DNA from: Limnobacter sp. CACIAM 66H1
Lineage (GTDB): Bacteria; Pseudomonadota; Gammaproteobacteria; Burkholderiales; Burkholderiaceae_B
Direction of reading: 5' to 3'
Length of the DNA: 64,000 nt
Assembly: GCF_001601825.1 (NCBI RefSeq)
Contig: NZ_LUJK01000012.1
Location: forward strand, 1-64,000
A model generated the notes under the pieces. That model saw nothing but the letters and a program-made list of their open reading frames with translations. It ran no database searches and was not told the DNA's origin. The translations under genes and the position numbers were made by a program. Shown in pieces: positions 45,313 to 53,932 of the stretch; within the stretch, counting starts at the first letter, position 1, and each line of letters starts with the position of its first letter.

Positions 45313-46587
45313 ATGCAAAGACGACAATTTTTACAAACCAGCGCATTGGCCACCGCATTGTTGGGCGGCATGCCTTTGTCAGCCACAGCAAAAAGTGCCA
45401 AAGGCAAAGTGGTGGTGATCGGCGGCGGCTATGGGGGCGCGACTGCGGCCAAGTACCTGCGCATGCTGTCGGGCAACCAGCTCGACGTGACCTTGGTTGA
45501 ACCCAATTCCACATTCGTGTCTTGCCCCATGTCCAACCTGGTGGTGGGCGGAATCCGCAAAATCAACGAAATCAGCGTCCCCTACACTGGCCTTGCCCGC
45601 AACCATGGCGTGAAGATGGTGAAAGATTACGTGACAGCCATCGACGTGGACAAACGCACCGTCAAACTGAAAAACGGCAAGACCTTGCCTTACGACAAAC
45701 TGGTGTTGTCGCCAGGCATTGACTTGCAACTGGACACAATTGAGGGTTTGGCAGCAGCCAACGCCAGCGGCCAAATTTTGCAGGCCTGGGAAGCTGGAGC
45801 CGAGACAGTGGCTCTTTACAAGCAACTGGAAGCAATGCCCAATGGCGGCACTTACATTCTGAATGTGCCGCTCGTCCCCTACCGCTGCCCACCCGGACCC
45901 TACGAGCGCGCCAGCATGGTGGCCAACTACTTCAAACAGTACAAGCCGAAATCCAAAGTACTGCTGCTGGATGCGAATGCAGACGTAACCTCGAAAGGCA
46001 AGTTGTTCAAGGGCGTGTGGGAAAGCGAGTACAAAGGCATTCTGGAATATCGCCCCAACATGAAAGTCACCGGCGTGGATGGCGCCACAAAAACAGTGCG
46101 TTTTGAATTCGAGGAGCCCATCAAAGGCGACGTACTGAACATTCTGCCTGACCAGCGCGCAGGCAAACTGGCCGTCGATTCCGGCATCGCCAACCTGAAC
46201 AACCGTTGGGCCGAGGTCAACTACATGACATTCGAATCCACCGTTGCACCCAATGTGCATGTGATCGGCGACTCGGTGCAAGGCGCGCCCCTGATGCCAA
46301 AGAGCGGCCACATGGCCAACAGTCAGGCCAAAGTGGTCGCCGCCGCCATCGTGGCTCAGCTCAGCGGTTGGGAACCCAATGCCACACCGTTGACCAACAA
46401 CACCTGCTACAGCTATGTGACCACCAAAAACGTGATTCACGTGGCCAGCGTGCATGTGTACAACGCCGAGAAGAAAACCTTCCTGACCGTCGAGGGATCC
46501 GGCGGCGTATCAGCCGAACCCAGTGAACTGGAAGGCACCTACGCCTGGAGCTGGGCCCAGAATATTTGGGCAGACACGCTGGCGTAA
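45313..46587 (+). CDS. fccB: Flavocytochrome c sulfide dehydrogenase flavoprotein (FccB/SoxF type)
   Basis: A 424-residue FAD enzyme oxidising sulfide and passing electrons to cytochrome c. It has a Tat signal (RRQFLQT at 3-9), a dinucleotide fold GGGYGGATAA (37-46), the conserved Cys in VSCPMSN (C71) and the pair C192 (YRCPPGPYERA) and C365 (NNTCYSYVT), the latter in the FCSD flavin-binding C-terminal domain. Those Cys residues match the covalent-FAD and redox-disulfide sites of the family. AAGGAG overlaps the fccA stop, so the two genes are coupled. SoxF is an alternative name for the same fold. Confidence 0.92.
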   Translation: MQRRQFLQTSALATALLGGMPLSATAKSAKGKVVVIGGGYGGATAAKYLRMLSGNQLDVTLVEPNSTFVSCPMSNLVVGGIRKINEISVPYTGLARNHGVKMVKDYVTAIDVDKRTVKLKNGKTLPYDKLVLSPGIDLQLDTIEGLAAANASGQILQAWEAGAETVALYKQLEAMPNGGTYILNVPLVPYRCPPGPYERASMVANYFKQYKPKSKVLLLDANADVTSKGKLFKGVWESEYKGILEYRPNMKVTGVDGATKTVRFEFEEPIKGDVLNILPDQRAGKLAVDSGIANLNNRWAEVNYMTFESTVAPNVHVIGDSVQGAPLMPKSGHMANSQAKVVAAAIVAQLSGWEPNATPLTNNTCYSYVTTKNVIHVASVHVYNAEKKTFLTVEGSGGVSAEPSELEGTYAWSWAQNIWADTLA

Positions 46588-46593
46588 AATCCC

Positions 46594-47214
46594 TCAGCGC
46601 TGCTGAAAACTGGCCCGCATCTGGTTGATTTTGGAATCCAGACCGCGGGCTTTTTGTTCCAACTCCCCGGTTTCGCGAAACAGATCAGCTGCGGTGCGCT
46701 GAAGCGCCGAAACTGTTTTTTCTGCCTTGCTTCGCTCACTGGACGACAAAGCCTTGTTGTCCGCCCTGCTCCGGTTTTGTGCAATTTGCTCGGTCAGTGC
46801 TTTGGACTGCTCCCGCTTGTCCTGTAACTGACGCTCCACTTCGTTGCGTTCCCGCTGCACGTTGTAAACGAGCTGCCCTTCTTTGTAACCCGCACGTACC
46901 TTTGGATAGGTTTTTTCATTGCATTGATCCGGGTAAGCTGCACCCTTGGAACCCAGATCAAAACCCGTATTCACCGTGCAATAGTTCTTCAGGCCCTGCT
47001 CGAAACCCTTGTTGTACTCCTCAAGATTCACCGTCACTTTGGCCTCGGCACAGGCTGAGCGGTGCTCGGCAACGCGGGCCTGGGTATAACCTTGTGATGC
47101 ATCGGTAAAACCAACCTCTCGCCAATTCGCCACCAGGCATTCCTCCCTGCTCATGGTGGCACACCCGCTGGCGCCAAGAAGTATCAGCACCGCCGACAAC
47201 AATCTCCCACTCAT
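46594..47214 (-). CDS. DUF2799 lipoprotein with C-terminal coiled coil
   Basis: A 206-residue lipoprotein with lipobox GASGC (C18) and a DUF2799 domain (about 20-110, EECLVANWREVGFTDASQGY; EYNKGFEQGLKNYC). A charged coiled coil (about 115-205, NEVERQLQDKREQSKALTEQ) follows. GAGG precedes the ATG. The function of the family is unknown. It converges on the fccB stop with 6 bases between. Confidence 0.88.
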   Translation of the reverse strand: MSGRLLSAVLILLGASGCATMSREECLVANWREVGFTDASQGYTQARVAEHRSACAEAKVTVNLEEYNKGFEQGLKNYCTVNTGFDLGSKGAAYPDQCNEKTYPKVRAGYKEGQLVYNVQRERNEVERQLQDKREQSKALTEQIAQNRSRADNKALSSSERSKAEKTVSALQRTAADLFRETGELEQKARGLDSKINQMRASFQQR

Positions 47215-47352
47215 TACTCACCTCATCTTGTTTTTTATTCATGACAAATCTATACCACGGGCACCAAACAGCCGTCTGTAGTCTGAGTGGACTAAGCCAA
47301 CGCAGAGGGCTGGCGGCATGTTTATTGCATTCAACATTTCTGCAACAAGTGC

Positions 47353-47379
47353 TCAATTGCGATGCTTTTCTGCCGTTAA
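47353..47379 (+). promoter_or_regulatory. Possible sigma-28-like promoter upstream of lipase-like gene
   Basis: TCAA (47353-47356), 15 bases, then GCCGTTAA (47372-47379): the same TCAA-N15-GCCGTTAA form as the fliF promoter. It lies 84 bases upstream of the hydrolase at 47463. Only the core elements match (TCAATTGC instead of TCAAGTTT), so chance is possible. Confidence 0.35.
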
Positions 47380-47462
47380 TTCAATTGTAGTGAATGCGCA
47401 TACAAGCGTAATTTAAATAAAACGAGCCAGCACACCTTAAGCATTTCAAAAGGGGACAACCA

Positions 47463-48233
47463 ATGGCCGCTCAAACACCTGTATCCAGCCACTCCAAATT
47501 GGGCGTGGCCGAAGTCGCCAAACTCGCCGCCCGCGAAGGTTACCTGTTTGGCCTCAGTTTTCTGTTTCGCCAACGCGTAGCGCAATTCGTACCCGAATTC
47601 AGCCCAAACTTTCACAACCGCCAGTTGCCCATTGTGTTCATGGTACCGGGGTATATGGAAAAACCCGGGTGTTTTGCCACCCTGTATGAAGAACTGCTGT
47701 GGAGTGGCGTGCGAGTGGCTTTGTATCAGCCACGTTACCTGCTGGCTTCGGTGCACGACATGGCCCAAGATTTTGGACATTACATGGACACGGTTTTGGA
47801 ACAGGCCGAATGTGATGGGGCCAACACTTATCTTGTAGGGCATTCCATGGGGGGGCTGATTGTTCGCAAGGCCATGAGCTCCCGCTGGCACAGCCACACC
47901 CAGGTGCAACACCTGTTCACACTGGCCTCGCCCAACAATGGCACCCGTATGGCTCATCTGGGTGTGGGCGACTGTGCGGTGGACATGCTACCCAACAGCG
48001 ACTTTCTGAACCAGTTGAACGTGGAAGACGACGCACACCGGCAAAAAATGAGTAGCGTGATTGCCATTCCTGATGCATTGATACTGCACCACCGTTTTGC
48101 CCACCTTGAAGGTGCGGCCAATCATGTAATTGACCGCACAGGGCACATGGCTTTGCTGGATGAACCAAGACTGATTGAACTGTTGAAACGAAAAATGCAG
48201 GGACAAAACCCGCATCAATTGTTGGGAGCCTGA
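47463..48233 (+). CDS. Alpha/beta hydrolase, lipase-like
   Basis: A 256-residue alpha/beta hydrolase with a putative oxyanion loop IVFMVPGYMEKPG (about 57-69), nucleophile elbow GHSMGG (about 124-129) and a late GHMALLDEP His. The order and spacing resemble triacylglycerol lipases and PGAP1-like esterases. There is no signal peptide, so it is probably cytoplasmic. AAGGGG lies 7 bases before the ATG. The upstream 248-base divergent region contains a sigma-28-like element. Confidence 0.87.
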   Translation: MAAQTPVSSHSKLGVAEVAKLAAREGYLFGLSFLFRQRVAQFVPEFSPNFHNRQLPIVFMVPGYMEKPGCFATLYEELLWSGVRVALYQPRYLLASVHDMAQDFGHYMDTVLEQAECDGANTYLVGHSMGGLIVRKAMSSRWHSHTQVQHLFTLASPNNGTRMAHLGVGDCAVDMLPNSDFLNQLNVEDDAHRQKMSSVIAIPDALILHHRFAHLEGAANHVIDRTGHMALLDEPRLIELLKRKMQGQNPHQLLGA

Positions 48234-48246
48234 TTGGTCAAGGCGA

Positions 48247-48621
48247 TCAGCTGCGCTTGCTGACCGATTTAAAATACAGCTCTGACTGCATTTCCCGCAC
48301 ATGCACGCTGATTTGGGTTTGCAGGCCGTCTGTCTGCAGACAGGTTCTTTCGAGCACCTTAAGCAACACTTGCCCCAAGTGCTCTTGAACAGAGAACTCG
48401 CGACCACTGAGCAACTCGACTGTGGCCGCCACAAAGGCGTGGTCCCCACTTTCAGCCGCGGCCACACCCATGCGGTAAGAACGCAGACCGTGAATACGGG
48501 TCTTGATGTCCGCATCCATGAAAATACCGAGTCCCATCAAGGCTTTATTTACCTGGAGCAACACCCAGGACTCGTCCAGGTTGTGAAGATTGTCGCTGTA
48601 TTCAATCGTAATGTGGGGCAT
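48247..48621 (-). CDS. 5-carboxymethyl-2-hydroxymuconate delta-isomerase (CHMI family)
   Basis: A 124-residue tautomerase-fold protein starting MPHITIEYSDNL, with Pro2 as the presumed general base after Met removal. Segments IKTRIHGLRSYRMG and ATVELLSGR are typical of CHMI (HpcD/HpaF) of homoprotocatechuate degradation. No other gene of that pathway is in the window, so the true substrate is uncertain. The ATG at 48621 is preferred to a TTG at 48645. Confidence 0.88.
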   Translation of the reverse strand: MPHITIEYSDNLHNLDESWVLLQVNKALMGLGIFMDADIKTRIHGLRSYRMGVAAAESGDHAFVAATVELLSGREFSVQEHLGQVLLKVLERTCLQTDGLQTQISVHVREMQSELYFKSVSKRS

Positions 48622-48640
48622 CGGGAAAGCCTGTGTATGT

Positions 48641-48670
48641 GACAAAACCGTGAAAGTTCATGGTTTTGTC
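48641..48670. promoter_or_regulatory. 30-bp inverted repeat, candidate operator
   Basis: GACAAAACC-N12-GGTTTTGTC, arms of 9 bp without mismatch, lies 19 bases upstream of the CHMI start and ends 3 bases before a TATAAA hexamer (48674-48679) on the plus strand. There is no U-tract and no gene end next to it, so a protein-binding site controlling either direction is more likely than a terminator. Confidence 0.55.
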
Positions 48671-48685
48671 TAGTATAAATTACCT

Positions 48686-48820
48686 ACAAAACTGCTTGTC
48701 GTTCCTAAACCTAAGCGCGAGAATGTTCACATTGAGCGCTGTAACAGTGTTCAACCTCATGTCTCCTCTTCTCCGCAAGCGAGAAAGGTTAAGCCGGCTT
48801 CTCACGAAGTCGGCTTTTTT
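48686..48820 (+). ncRNA. Candidate small RNA with intrinsic terminator
   Basis: Following the operator-like repeat and TATAAA (48674), about 135 bases run to a strong terminator with no plus-strand reading frame. A hairpin at 48714-48740 (AGCGC / GCGCT, inner AATG / CATT with TTCA loop) and a pyrimidine-rich single-stranded stretch (TCTCCTCTTCTCC at 48762-48774) precede the terminator. No good -35 is seen. The alternative reading is a 26-codon frame on the minus strand (48760-48680) with a GAGGAG ribosome site, which would explain the pyrimidine stretch as its complement. Not matched to any known RNA family. Confidence 0.4.
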
Positions 48821-48822
48821 TT
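48791..48822 (+). terminator. Strong plus-strand intrinsic terminator
   Basis: AAGCCGGCTTC (48791-48801) pairs with GAAGTCGGCTT (48806-48816, one G-U pair) over a 4-base loop, followed by a run of T to 48822. It is oriented for a plus-strand transcript although the nearest plus-strand gene ends at 48233 and a minus-strand gene lies between. It overlaps the stop of the convergent hydrolase. Confidence 0.85.
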
Positions 48823-49753
48823 ATCCTGCGTTCGTACTTTGGGCAATGTGTGACTCGATCAAGCCGGCGAGCACCTCAGGCTGATCGTGATGAACCATGT
48901 GTCCAGCATGGTCAACGACCACATGCCTCCAGTTGGGCACGCAGTTGAACCGGGTACGGAACGCATCAAAATCAACAGGCTCACCGGCGCGGCTCAACCA
49001 CATGCCTGCCTCGGTCTGTTTGGCTTCGACATGCAACACCGGCGCTGCAATATTGCTCCAACAGGCTTGCGCCTCTGCCAACCTGTAACCAATTGGATTC
49101 ATGATTTTGTGCGCAGCATCGCCCAGCAAGCTGTAACCGTCATTCCCCACCCGGCTCCAGAACTGCGCCAAATACATGGCCTTCTCGTCGCTCAGCCGGT
49201 GGTTGGTTTTCTGCAAACGCCTGGCCACTGCCTCCAGGCTGCTGTAAGTGCGCAGTTCTTTGGGTGTTTTAATTTCATCGAGCCAATTGGAATAGCGCTT
49301 GGGTGCTTTTTCAGGCGGTGAATCGAGCATGCCAAAACCTTCCAGATTCACCACACTGCGAATGCGCTGTGGTCGAACACCTGCATACATCATGGCAATG
49401 TTTCCACCCATGCTATGCCCGACAAGGTTCACTGGCTGTGTGGGCGAGAGGTGATCCAGCAAAGCGTCCAGATCGGCCAGATAATCCGGAAACCAGTAAG
49501 AGCGAATGCCGGGCGAGCCGTCGGCTACCGGCCAATCACTCAAACCAAACCCCCGCCAGTCCGGAGCGACAACACGGTATTCCTGTTTCAATGCATCCAC
49601 AACAAACTGGTAGCTTGCTCCCACATCCATCCAGCCGTGAACCATCACCAGCAAAGGCGCATCTTCCGGGCCCCAGCAATGTAGGTGGGTGCGCAGACCG
49701 CGCAAGTCCAGGTAGTGCGATTCGTGGGTTTTCAAGGGTATGTAGCTGTTCAC
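48821..49753 (-). CDS. Alpha/beta hydrolase
   Basis: A 310-residue alpha/beta hydrolase of the epoxide hydrolase/haloalkane dehalogenase-like type. Oxyanion MVHGWMDVGASY (about 38-49), DWRGFGLSDWP, nucleophile GHSMGG (about 113-118), and a final DHAGHMVHHDQPE with the catalytic His. The nucleophile is Ser, so esterase activity is likely; the substrate is unknown. It shares a 4-base overlap with the thioesterase gene upstream, so the two are one operon. Confidence 0.9.
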   Translation of the reverse strand: MNSYIPLKTHESHYLDLRGLRTHLHCWGPEDAPLLVMVHGWMDVGASYQFVVDALKQEYRVVAPDWRGFGLSDWPVADGSPGIRSYWFPDYLADLDALLDHLSPTQPVNLVGHSMGGNIAMMYAGVRPQRIRSVVNLEGFGMLDSPPEKAPKRYSNWLDEIKTPKELRTYSSLEAVARRLQKTNHRLSDEKAMYLAQFWSRVGNDGYSLLGDAAHKIMNPIGYRLAEAQACWSNIAAPVLHVEAKQTEAGMWLSRAGEPVDFDAFRTRFNCVPNWRHVVVDHAGHMVHHDQPEVLAGLIESHIAQSTNAG

Positions 49754-50226
49754 TGATTATTCTCTTTTTGGTTTTTTCGATTCTGTTGATTTGCCAAGGC
49801 TTGCTCAAAAGTAGTCAACACCTGGTTTGGCATTGGCACGACTTTGCTCAGGTTGTAATTAAAAAATACAAAACCCGACTTGGCCAATGAAATTAATCGA
49901 CCATCCGCAGGGCGTGTGATTCTAAAAACAATATCGCAACCGTATTTGTTGAAATCCATCAACCCCACCTCAAACAAAAGCTGATCCCTTGCATGCGCTT
50001 CGCTTCTGTACATGGTGGCCAGGTCGGTCACAATGATGCCGGTTTTGTCCTCGGACAGTTCAGGCACCCCCATCTGAAACAAGAAGCGCGCACGTGCCTC
50101 CGAGATCATGGAAATCATGGAATCGTTGGCAAGGTGGTTGCCCGCATTGATGTCCGTGATGCGAACCGTCAAGGTTGTGCTGAAAACAAAGTTCTCGTCC
50201 GGGAAGTCCAGTTGAAGGCGCGCCAT
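49750..50226 (-). CDS. Hotdog-fold acyl-CoA thioesterase
   Basis: A 158-residue protein of the 4HBT/YbgC-like group: TTLTVRITDINAGNHLANDS at the N-terminal strand and helix, then ARARFLFQMGV. The catalytic Asp is probably in the ITDINAGNH segment. It would hydrolyse acyl-CoA. It is coupled by 4-base overlap to the alpha/beta hydrolase. No operon partner shows which acyl group is used. Confidence 0.85.
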   Translation of the reverse strand: MARLQLDFPDENFVFSTTLTVRITDINAGNHLANDSMISMISEARARFLFQMGVPELSEDKTGIIVTDLATMYRSEAHARDQLLFEVGLMDFNKYGCDIVFRITRPADGRLISLAKSGFVFFNYNLSKVVPMPNQVLTTFEQALANQQNRKNQKENNQ

Positions 50227-50378
50227 GAATCAACAATCAGTGTGAGGTGAGTGTTCAAAGTGTATGCGATATGCCCCCAACTTGAATTTGACACCATGCT
50301 CTAAACGGGAAAGAAAAACTGTCGAATTCGAATTTTCAACATATCATTCATCAAAACTTAATAAAACTGGAGACTTGC

Positions 50379-50612
50379 ATGCCCAAACTGGACCCCGCAT
50401 TGATCGACGCACTGGGTGAGCCCATGCCCGAGCTGGAGCAGCTCAGTACCGCCAGTCAAAAGAAACTGGCCGCCGACCTGGCCGCTGCACACCAAGCCCA
50501 CGACGCATTCTTGAAGCAAAGCATGGACAACGCGCTGGAGCACATTCCCCGCCTGCTGCGTAGCACTGTTAAAAAAAATTCTGGGACTGTAAATCATGGA
50601 CAGAAACACTGA
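50379..50612 (+). CDS. Small hypothetical protein (first of a pair)
   Basis: A 77-residue, soluble, mostly helical, Ala/Leu-rich protein (LIDALGEPMPELEQLSTASQ; LAADLAAAHQAHDAFLKQSM) with no recognised family. GGAG lies 7 bases before the ATG. A TTGACA at 50288-50293 may be its -35, though no convincing -10 is visible. Its end overlaps the next gene by 17 bases, so the two are coupled. Confidence 0.7.
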   Translation: MPKLDPALIDALGEPMPELEQLSTASQKKLAADLAAAHQAHDAFLKQSMDNALEHIPRLLRSTVKKNSGTVNHGQKH

Positions 50613-51375
50613 ACTACGCCGTTTGGCACAAGCACTGCACAAATCTGCCGATGAACTGGCCTACCTGGACAAACTGGATGCTTTGGCTTTACAAAAATTG
50701 CGAACCAATTTCCAGAACAGCCTGCTGAACAAGTTCGGTCCGGTATTCGAGCGGATTGCAGGCGCAGGCAAACTGGCACCCGACTCCATCAGTGCCACAC
50801 TGTGTACCAAGGTGTTTGGCCCTGCCATCACTGCGAATATGTCGTACTTCACGCCCATGAGCAAGGCGATCAGCCTGTGCAAACTGTTTGATGCCGACTT
50901 CATGGCTGAAGTGGCACGCGAGCAGATTCCTGAGCGGGCAGTGGATATGCTCTCGGATCTGCCGGTTGAGCAATTGAAGAAAGTTGCTGCCAAACTGGTC
51001 GAGCATGGTGACTTTCATGTACTGGGCGGTTTTACGGATTACATTCCTGAGAAGAAAGCCATCGAGATCATGGAAGTGATCAAAGACCCGGCTGCCAACC
51101 TGCACATTTCGTTTTATGCACAACGCAAGGACCGCATTGCCAAGCTGGCCAACATGCTGAACGACGAAAAATTGATTGAACTGATTGCCGCTGCGTTTTC
51201 AGATGAAAACCTGTTGGTTGAAGTCGGTTTGATTACCGCCGAAATGGACGACAAAGCACAAGTTCGAATGGCCAAGCTCACCGACAAGGTGAACAAAGCC
51301 TATCGCAACCTGGCCAGGACCAAAGCAGATGAACTGGGTTATGCGGATCGAATGAAGGCCTATTTCGCGGCCTGA
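50596..51375 (+). CDS. Helical-repeat hypothetical protein (second of a pair)
   Basis: A 259-residue soluble, all-helical protein. Its middle shows repeated helical hairpins (IPERAVDMLSDLPVEQLKKV; IPEKKAIEIMEVIKDPAANL; MLNDEKLIELIAAAFSDENL) reminiscent of the MgtE N-terminal/FliG-type superhelix, though no family can be named. It has no signal peptide or membrane segment. Its start lies inside the preceding 77-residue gene. Confidence 0.8.
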   Translation: MDRNTELRRLAQALHKSADELAYLDKLDALALQKLRTNFQNSLLNKFGPVFERIAGAGKLAPDSISATLCTKVFGPAITANMSYFTPMSKAISLCKLFDADFMAEVAREQIPERAVDMLSDLPVEQLKKVAAKLVEHGDFHVLGGFTDYIPEKKAIEIMEVIKDPAANLHISFYAQRKDRIAKLANMLNDEKLIELIAAAFSDENLLVEVGLITAEMDDKAQVRMAKLTDKVNKAYRNLARTKADELGYADRMKAYFAA

Positions 51376-51486
51376 GACCCAAGATCTATAACAATTGTAA
51401 ACGAGGCGATTAAACCACTGTAATCAGCAGATGATCGACTGATTGGCAAGACTACTCTGAGCGCAAAGTAATGAGCCTTGCCCACC

Positions 51487-53922
51487 ATGTCCTCAAACAA
51501 AACATTTGCCAACTGTAGCAACAAGCAATCCTCACTTGGCTTGTTGCCTTGGCTAATTGGTGTGGCTCTCAGCGCTTGCGTGTTGAGTCTGGTGCTGTTC
51601 AATTCCATCCAACAGCAAAGTGAGGCTCAACGCGTCAAAGCAGAGGTGCGCTATACCCTGGACCACCACGCCAACAAACTCGACAAGATTGTGGGCAAGG
51701 CCAGTGCCAACTTGCACTCCATTGAGGTATTTGTACGGCAAACTCCAGAGCTGAACCAGACCAGTTTCGAGCGCTTCTCCACGCTACTTTCGGTCGAAAA
51801 CCCCGCCATTCGTAGTCTGCAATACGCACCTGACGGAATACTCACATTCCTGACCAACCCCGCATTGAACCAGAGTGCGATTGGGTTGAATCTTTACAAA
51901 GCCCCCATGACTGCCCCTTATCTCGAAGAGGCAGCCTTGACCGGCAAAACCATCATGGAAGGGCCGCGTGAACTCGTTCAGGGCGGCAATGCCCTGATTC
52001 TTCGATACCCGGTTTATCGCCAACGCAACGCCGGCAGCAATCGCGACTTGATGGGCTTTGCTGCCGTATTGATCGATTTTGAGTACGTGAAGCAAACGGT
52101 GATCGAGCCCCTGGAACAGCAAGGGCTGATTGTACGTATTCAGCAAAAAAGCCCCATGCATGCTGATTGGGTGCCTATCCATGGCAATCCTGGTCTGCGG
52201 TTAATCGATCCCATTTCATCGACCGTTTTTTTTCCGTATGGCGAATGGGCCATTGAAGTTGTGCCCAAGCAAGGATGGAGCCCCGCTGTCGGCATTCATC
52301 CTTTTCTTGTGCTGCTTGCGGCGATTACCATGGCCGTCGTCATCTGGATGTCCGTCCATGAATACCGGTCACGCAAAGCGATGCACGCAGCCTACGAATT
52401 GGCAAAATCGGCCAACGAACTGAAAGACAAACTGATTGCCAACGTGTCGCATGAAATCCGGACACCGCTGACATCGATCAACAGCATTGCAATGATGCTG
52501 GATACCCCAGCCTATTCCACCGAGGTGCAGGATTTGGGCAAGGCAATCAAACAATCCAGCGAAGCAGTCAATGTGATTGTCAATGATCTTCTGGATCTTT
52601 CCAAAATTCGACAGGGATACTTTCGACTCAATCACAGCAGTTTCCAGCTCGCGACCCTGGTCGACAACACCGCAAACATGCTGCAACAGCAATGGCTTCA
52701 AAAACCTGGAGTGGAACCTATTCTTCTGGAGCCATCGCCCAGCCGAACTCACTATCTGGGTGACCGAGGCCGAATTGAACAGGTGATCCAGAATCTGATT
52801 TCCAACGCATTCAAGTTCACGATGTTCGGAAGCGTGAAAGTAAGAATTTATGTAGTCACCGAGAGCCGAGAACGCGACCAACTCATTGTCGAAGTCTCTG
52901 ACACGGGCGTGGGTATTCCCCAAAACGACATTGAGCGGATTTTCGATGCGTTCTACCAGGTGGACTCCTCACTTCAGAAGCGCTACAACGGCGCCGGGCT
53001 TGGCCTCGCTATCTGCCGGCAAATCATCGAGGTAATGGGAGGAACGATACAGGTTCAAAGCAAACCCAATCTGGGCACTCAATTTGAATTTCGCGTACCG
53101 CTCGAACATGGCGAACAACAGCAGGATCAACGGGATTCTCAGAGCAGTCCAGGCAACCGGATATTGCTACATGTCGGGGACATGGCCTTGGAACCTCATC
53201 TTGCGACTTGCCTGGAGCCTGATTGGCAGGTCCGCTTTCTTCAACGTAACAGCAACAGCGACAAGATTTTGCCGAGACACGACAATGCCCGTGTATTGCT
53301 GGACATACCTGAACCGCTAAGTACGGACAAATTGGACTGGCTGGACCAGTTTCTGGACACGCAACAGCATTTGACCCAACACATGGTGTGGCTTGGCAAG
53401 GATTTGCCTGCAGTTGCGGAAAAGCACCACATTCGTCTGCTCATGAAACCTCTGACACGGCAACGCTTAAGCCGTGCCTATGAACAGGACCACAGGGAAC
53501 GACTTTCTTCAGTTGAATCAGCAGGCCTTGACCCCATGCACTTGCTGCTGGCTGAAGACAATTCACTGAATGCCAAGGTATTCAAAAAGTTACTGGAGAA
53601 TCGGGGCATTTCGGTGACCTGTGTCAGTAACGGGGCGGATGCCCTGGCCCTGCTCACCCGTGGAAGTGCCAGGTTTGATGCCGTGCTCATGGATCTGCAG
53701 ATGCCCGTCATGGACGGCCTGGAGGCAACCCGACTAATCCGCCGACACCCGGAGCTGCAAGGGCTGCCAGTGTATGCGGTCTCTGGCCATGTCAGCAACA
53801 GCATGAAAGAGGAATGTCTACACATTGGTTTCACGAACTTCATCACCAAGCCATTTGATCCAGACGTGTTGATCGACGACATTCGCGCCCGACTCCAACA
53901 ACAATCAGATTCACCAGATTGA
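51487..53922 (+). CDS. CHASE-domain hybrid sensor histidine kinase
   Basis: An 811-residue kinase (814 if the TTG at 51478 is used; positions here follow that numbering). Membrane helix (about 21-42), periplasmic CHASE domain (about 85-260, MEGPRELVQGGNALILRYPV), second helix (about 273-293), HisKA with H325 (SHEIRTPLT), HATPase with intact N box NLISNAFKF, DTGVGIP and GAGLGLAI, a degraded receiver-like segment (about 560-670, no phospho-Asp, ending LLMKPLTRQRL) and a true receiver with D739 (MDLQMPVMDG). The ligand is unknown; CHASE domains bind small extracellular molecules. A second CHASE gene starts 10 bases after its stop. Confidence 0.93.
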   Translation: MSSNKTFANCSNKQSSLGLLPWLIGVALSACVLSLVLFNSIQQQSEAQRVKAEVRYTLDHHANKLDKIVGKASANLHSIEVFVRQTPELNQTSFERFSTLLSVENPAIRSLQYAPDGILTFLTNPALNQSAIGLNLYKAPMTAPYLEEAALTGKTIMEGPRELVQGGNALILRYPVYRQRNAGSNRDLMGFAAVLIDFEYVKQTVIEPLEQQGLIVRIQQKSPMHADWVPIHGNPGLRLIDPISSTVFFPYGEWAIEVVPKQGWSPAVGIHPFLVLLAAITMAVVIWMSVHEYRSRKAMHAAYELAKSANELKDKLIANVSHEIRTPLTSINSIAMMLDTPAYSTEVQDLGKAIKQSSEAVNVIVNDLLDLSKIRQGYFRLNHSSFQLATLVDNTANMLQQQWLQKPGVEPILLEPSPSRTHYLGDRGRIEQVIQNLISNAFKFTMFGSVKVRIYVVTESRERDQLIVEVSDTGVGIPQNDIERIFDAFYQVDSSLQKRYNGAGLGLAICRQIIEVMGGTIQVQSKPNLGTQFEFRVPLEHGEQQQDQRDSQSSPGNRILLHVGDMALEPHLATCLEPDWQVRFLQRNSNSDKILPRHDNARVLLDIPEPLSTDKLDWLDQFLDTQQHLTQHMVWLGKDLPAVAEKHHIRLLMKPLTRQRLSRAYEQDHRERLSSVESAGLDPMHLLLAEDNSLNAKVFKKLLENRGISVTCVSNGADALALLTRGSARFDAVLMDLQMPVMDGLEATRLIRRHPELQGLPVYAVSGHVSNSMKEECLHIGFTNFITKPFDPDVLIDDIRARLQQQSDSPD

Positions 53923-53932
53923 GATACGCGTG

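Noticed and set aside
48660-48884. 74-codon plus-strand frame over the small RNA candidate
   Set aside because: It runs through the terminator and into the convergent hydrolase gene, with no ribosome site.
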